Assembly: GCA_017411805.1 (NCBI GenBank)
Contig: JAFQPI010000055.1
Location: 1-64,000 of the forward strand
Source: Clostridia bacterium
GTDB taxonomy: Bacteria > Bacillota > Clostridia > Oscillospirales > CAG-272
Length of the DNA: 64,000 nucleotides
Direction: 5' to 3'
Position numbers and translations under genes: made by a program. The notes below the pieces were generated by a model. The model saw nothing but the letters and a program-made list of their open reading frames with translations. It made no database searches and was not told where the DNA came from. This document shows positions 63,896-64,000 of this stretch, piece by piece. Numbering within the stretch: position 1 is the first letter of the stretch; every line of letters begins with the position of its first letter.

Positions 63896-64000
63896 TTATA
63901 TGGATCTGACAAAAATGACACCGGGGGAGTTTGACAAGGACCTTTGCTCGTATTATGTTTTGGCAAATTATAAATGGCATAATTACAGTTGCCGACTGTC
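63798..64000 (+). CDS. Lipoprotein gene, start only (runs off the window)
   Basis: AAAAGGAGAG lies 7 bases before ATG. The first 67 codons are open to the window edge and encode a lipoprotein signal with Cys21 (PTTSC) followed by a polar region (ASNDYMDLTKMTPGEFDKDL). The rest and its function lie outside the window. Confidence 0.7.
   Translation, partial: MKKSVIVILLVLSLLIPTTSCSAPNTIEVASNDYMDLTKMTPGEFDKDLCSYYVLANYKWHNYSCRL

Overview
The window looks like a chromosomal segment of a low-to-mid GC Gram-positive anaerobe of the Clostridia (Bacillota), probably an uncultured gut-type species. The evidence is strong AGGAGG ribosome binding sites, sigma-A promoters almost all with 17-bp spacers, lipoproteins with Gram-positive lipoboxes, a CdaR-like/FtsEX/EnvC/Ctp cluster, SipW-type signal peptidases, DUF1836 and DUF5104 proteins, and an anaerobic radical SAM maturase. 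No rRNA, tRNA, CRISPR array, transposase or prophage gene was recognised. The assignment is inference; no taxonomic marker was searched.

Layout. 1-411: structured repeat DNA (a 278-bp element with 27-bp terminal inverted repeats, then four small tandem hairpins) and the pot terminator. 412-4604 (-): potABCD polyamine importer. 4750-5142: MITE-like repeat. 5189-6565 (-): ECF sigma factor fused to a C-terminal domain that has its own internal start. 6614-10260 (-): DUF1836 regulator, NfeD-like protein, membrane protein and flotillin. 10301-12191: HAD hydrolase (-), M50 protease and CYTH protein (+). 12256-18813 (+): uvrB and uvrA, separated by two copies of a small membrane-protein module; the second copy carries a relic of a uvrB 3' end. 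18902-21560: amino-acid ABC importer behind a promoter holding an ARG-box-like palindrome. 21592-30032: rsmE, a CdaR-like regulator, ftsE, ftsX, an EnvC-like hydrolase/activator, a Ctp-like S41 protease, greA and lysS. 30067-34293: sugar ABC importer without its own ATPase, then a small lipoprotein. 34507-53256: a large surface-matrix operon. 53277-58476: YdjI/YdjG/YdjH-like genes, a QueG-like iron-sulfur protein and a membrane protein. 58471-62749 (-): lacZ and a radical SAM maturase. 62782-64000: small membrane protein, a frameshifted DUF5104-type lipoprotein gene and the start of another lipoprotein gene.

The most interesting region is the 18.5-kb matrix operon. Two SipW-type signal peptidases precede eight proteins with SipW-type signal peptides plus one protein with an LPXTG-like tail. 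Five of the eight share a ~210-residue TasA/camelysin-like N-terminal module. In four of these the module is fused to very different C-terminal parts (beta-helices, Pmp-like repeats, GLUG-like repeats, Ig-like regions and a terminal Hint domain). A two-hairpin intercistronic element with compensatory base changes occurs four times, only around the giant genes. The promoter is flanked by two copies of a near-palindrome that could be operators. Together this suggests a decorated-fibre extracellular matrix system with its own RNA-level expression control and wall-anchoring subunits (LysM and sortase-type).
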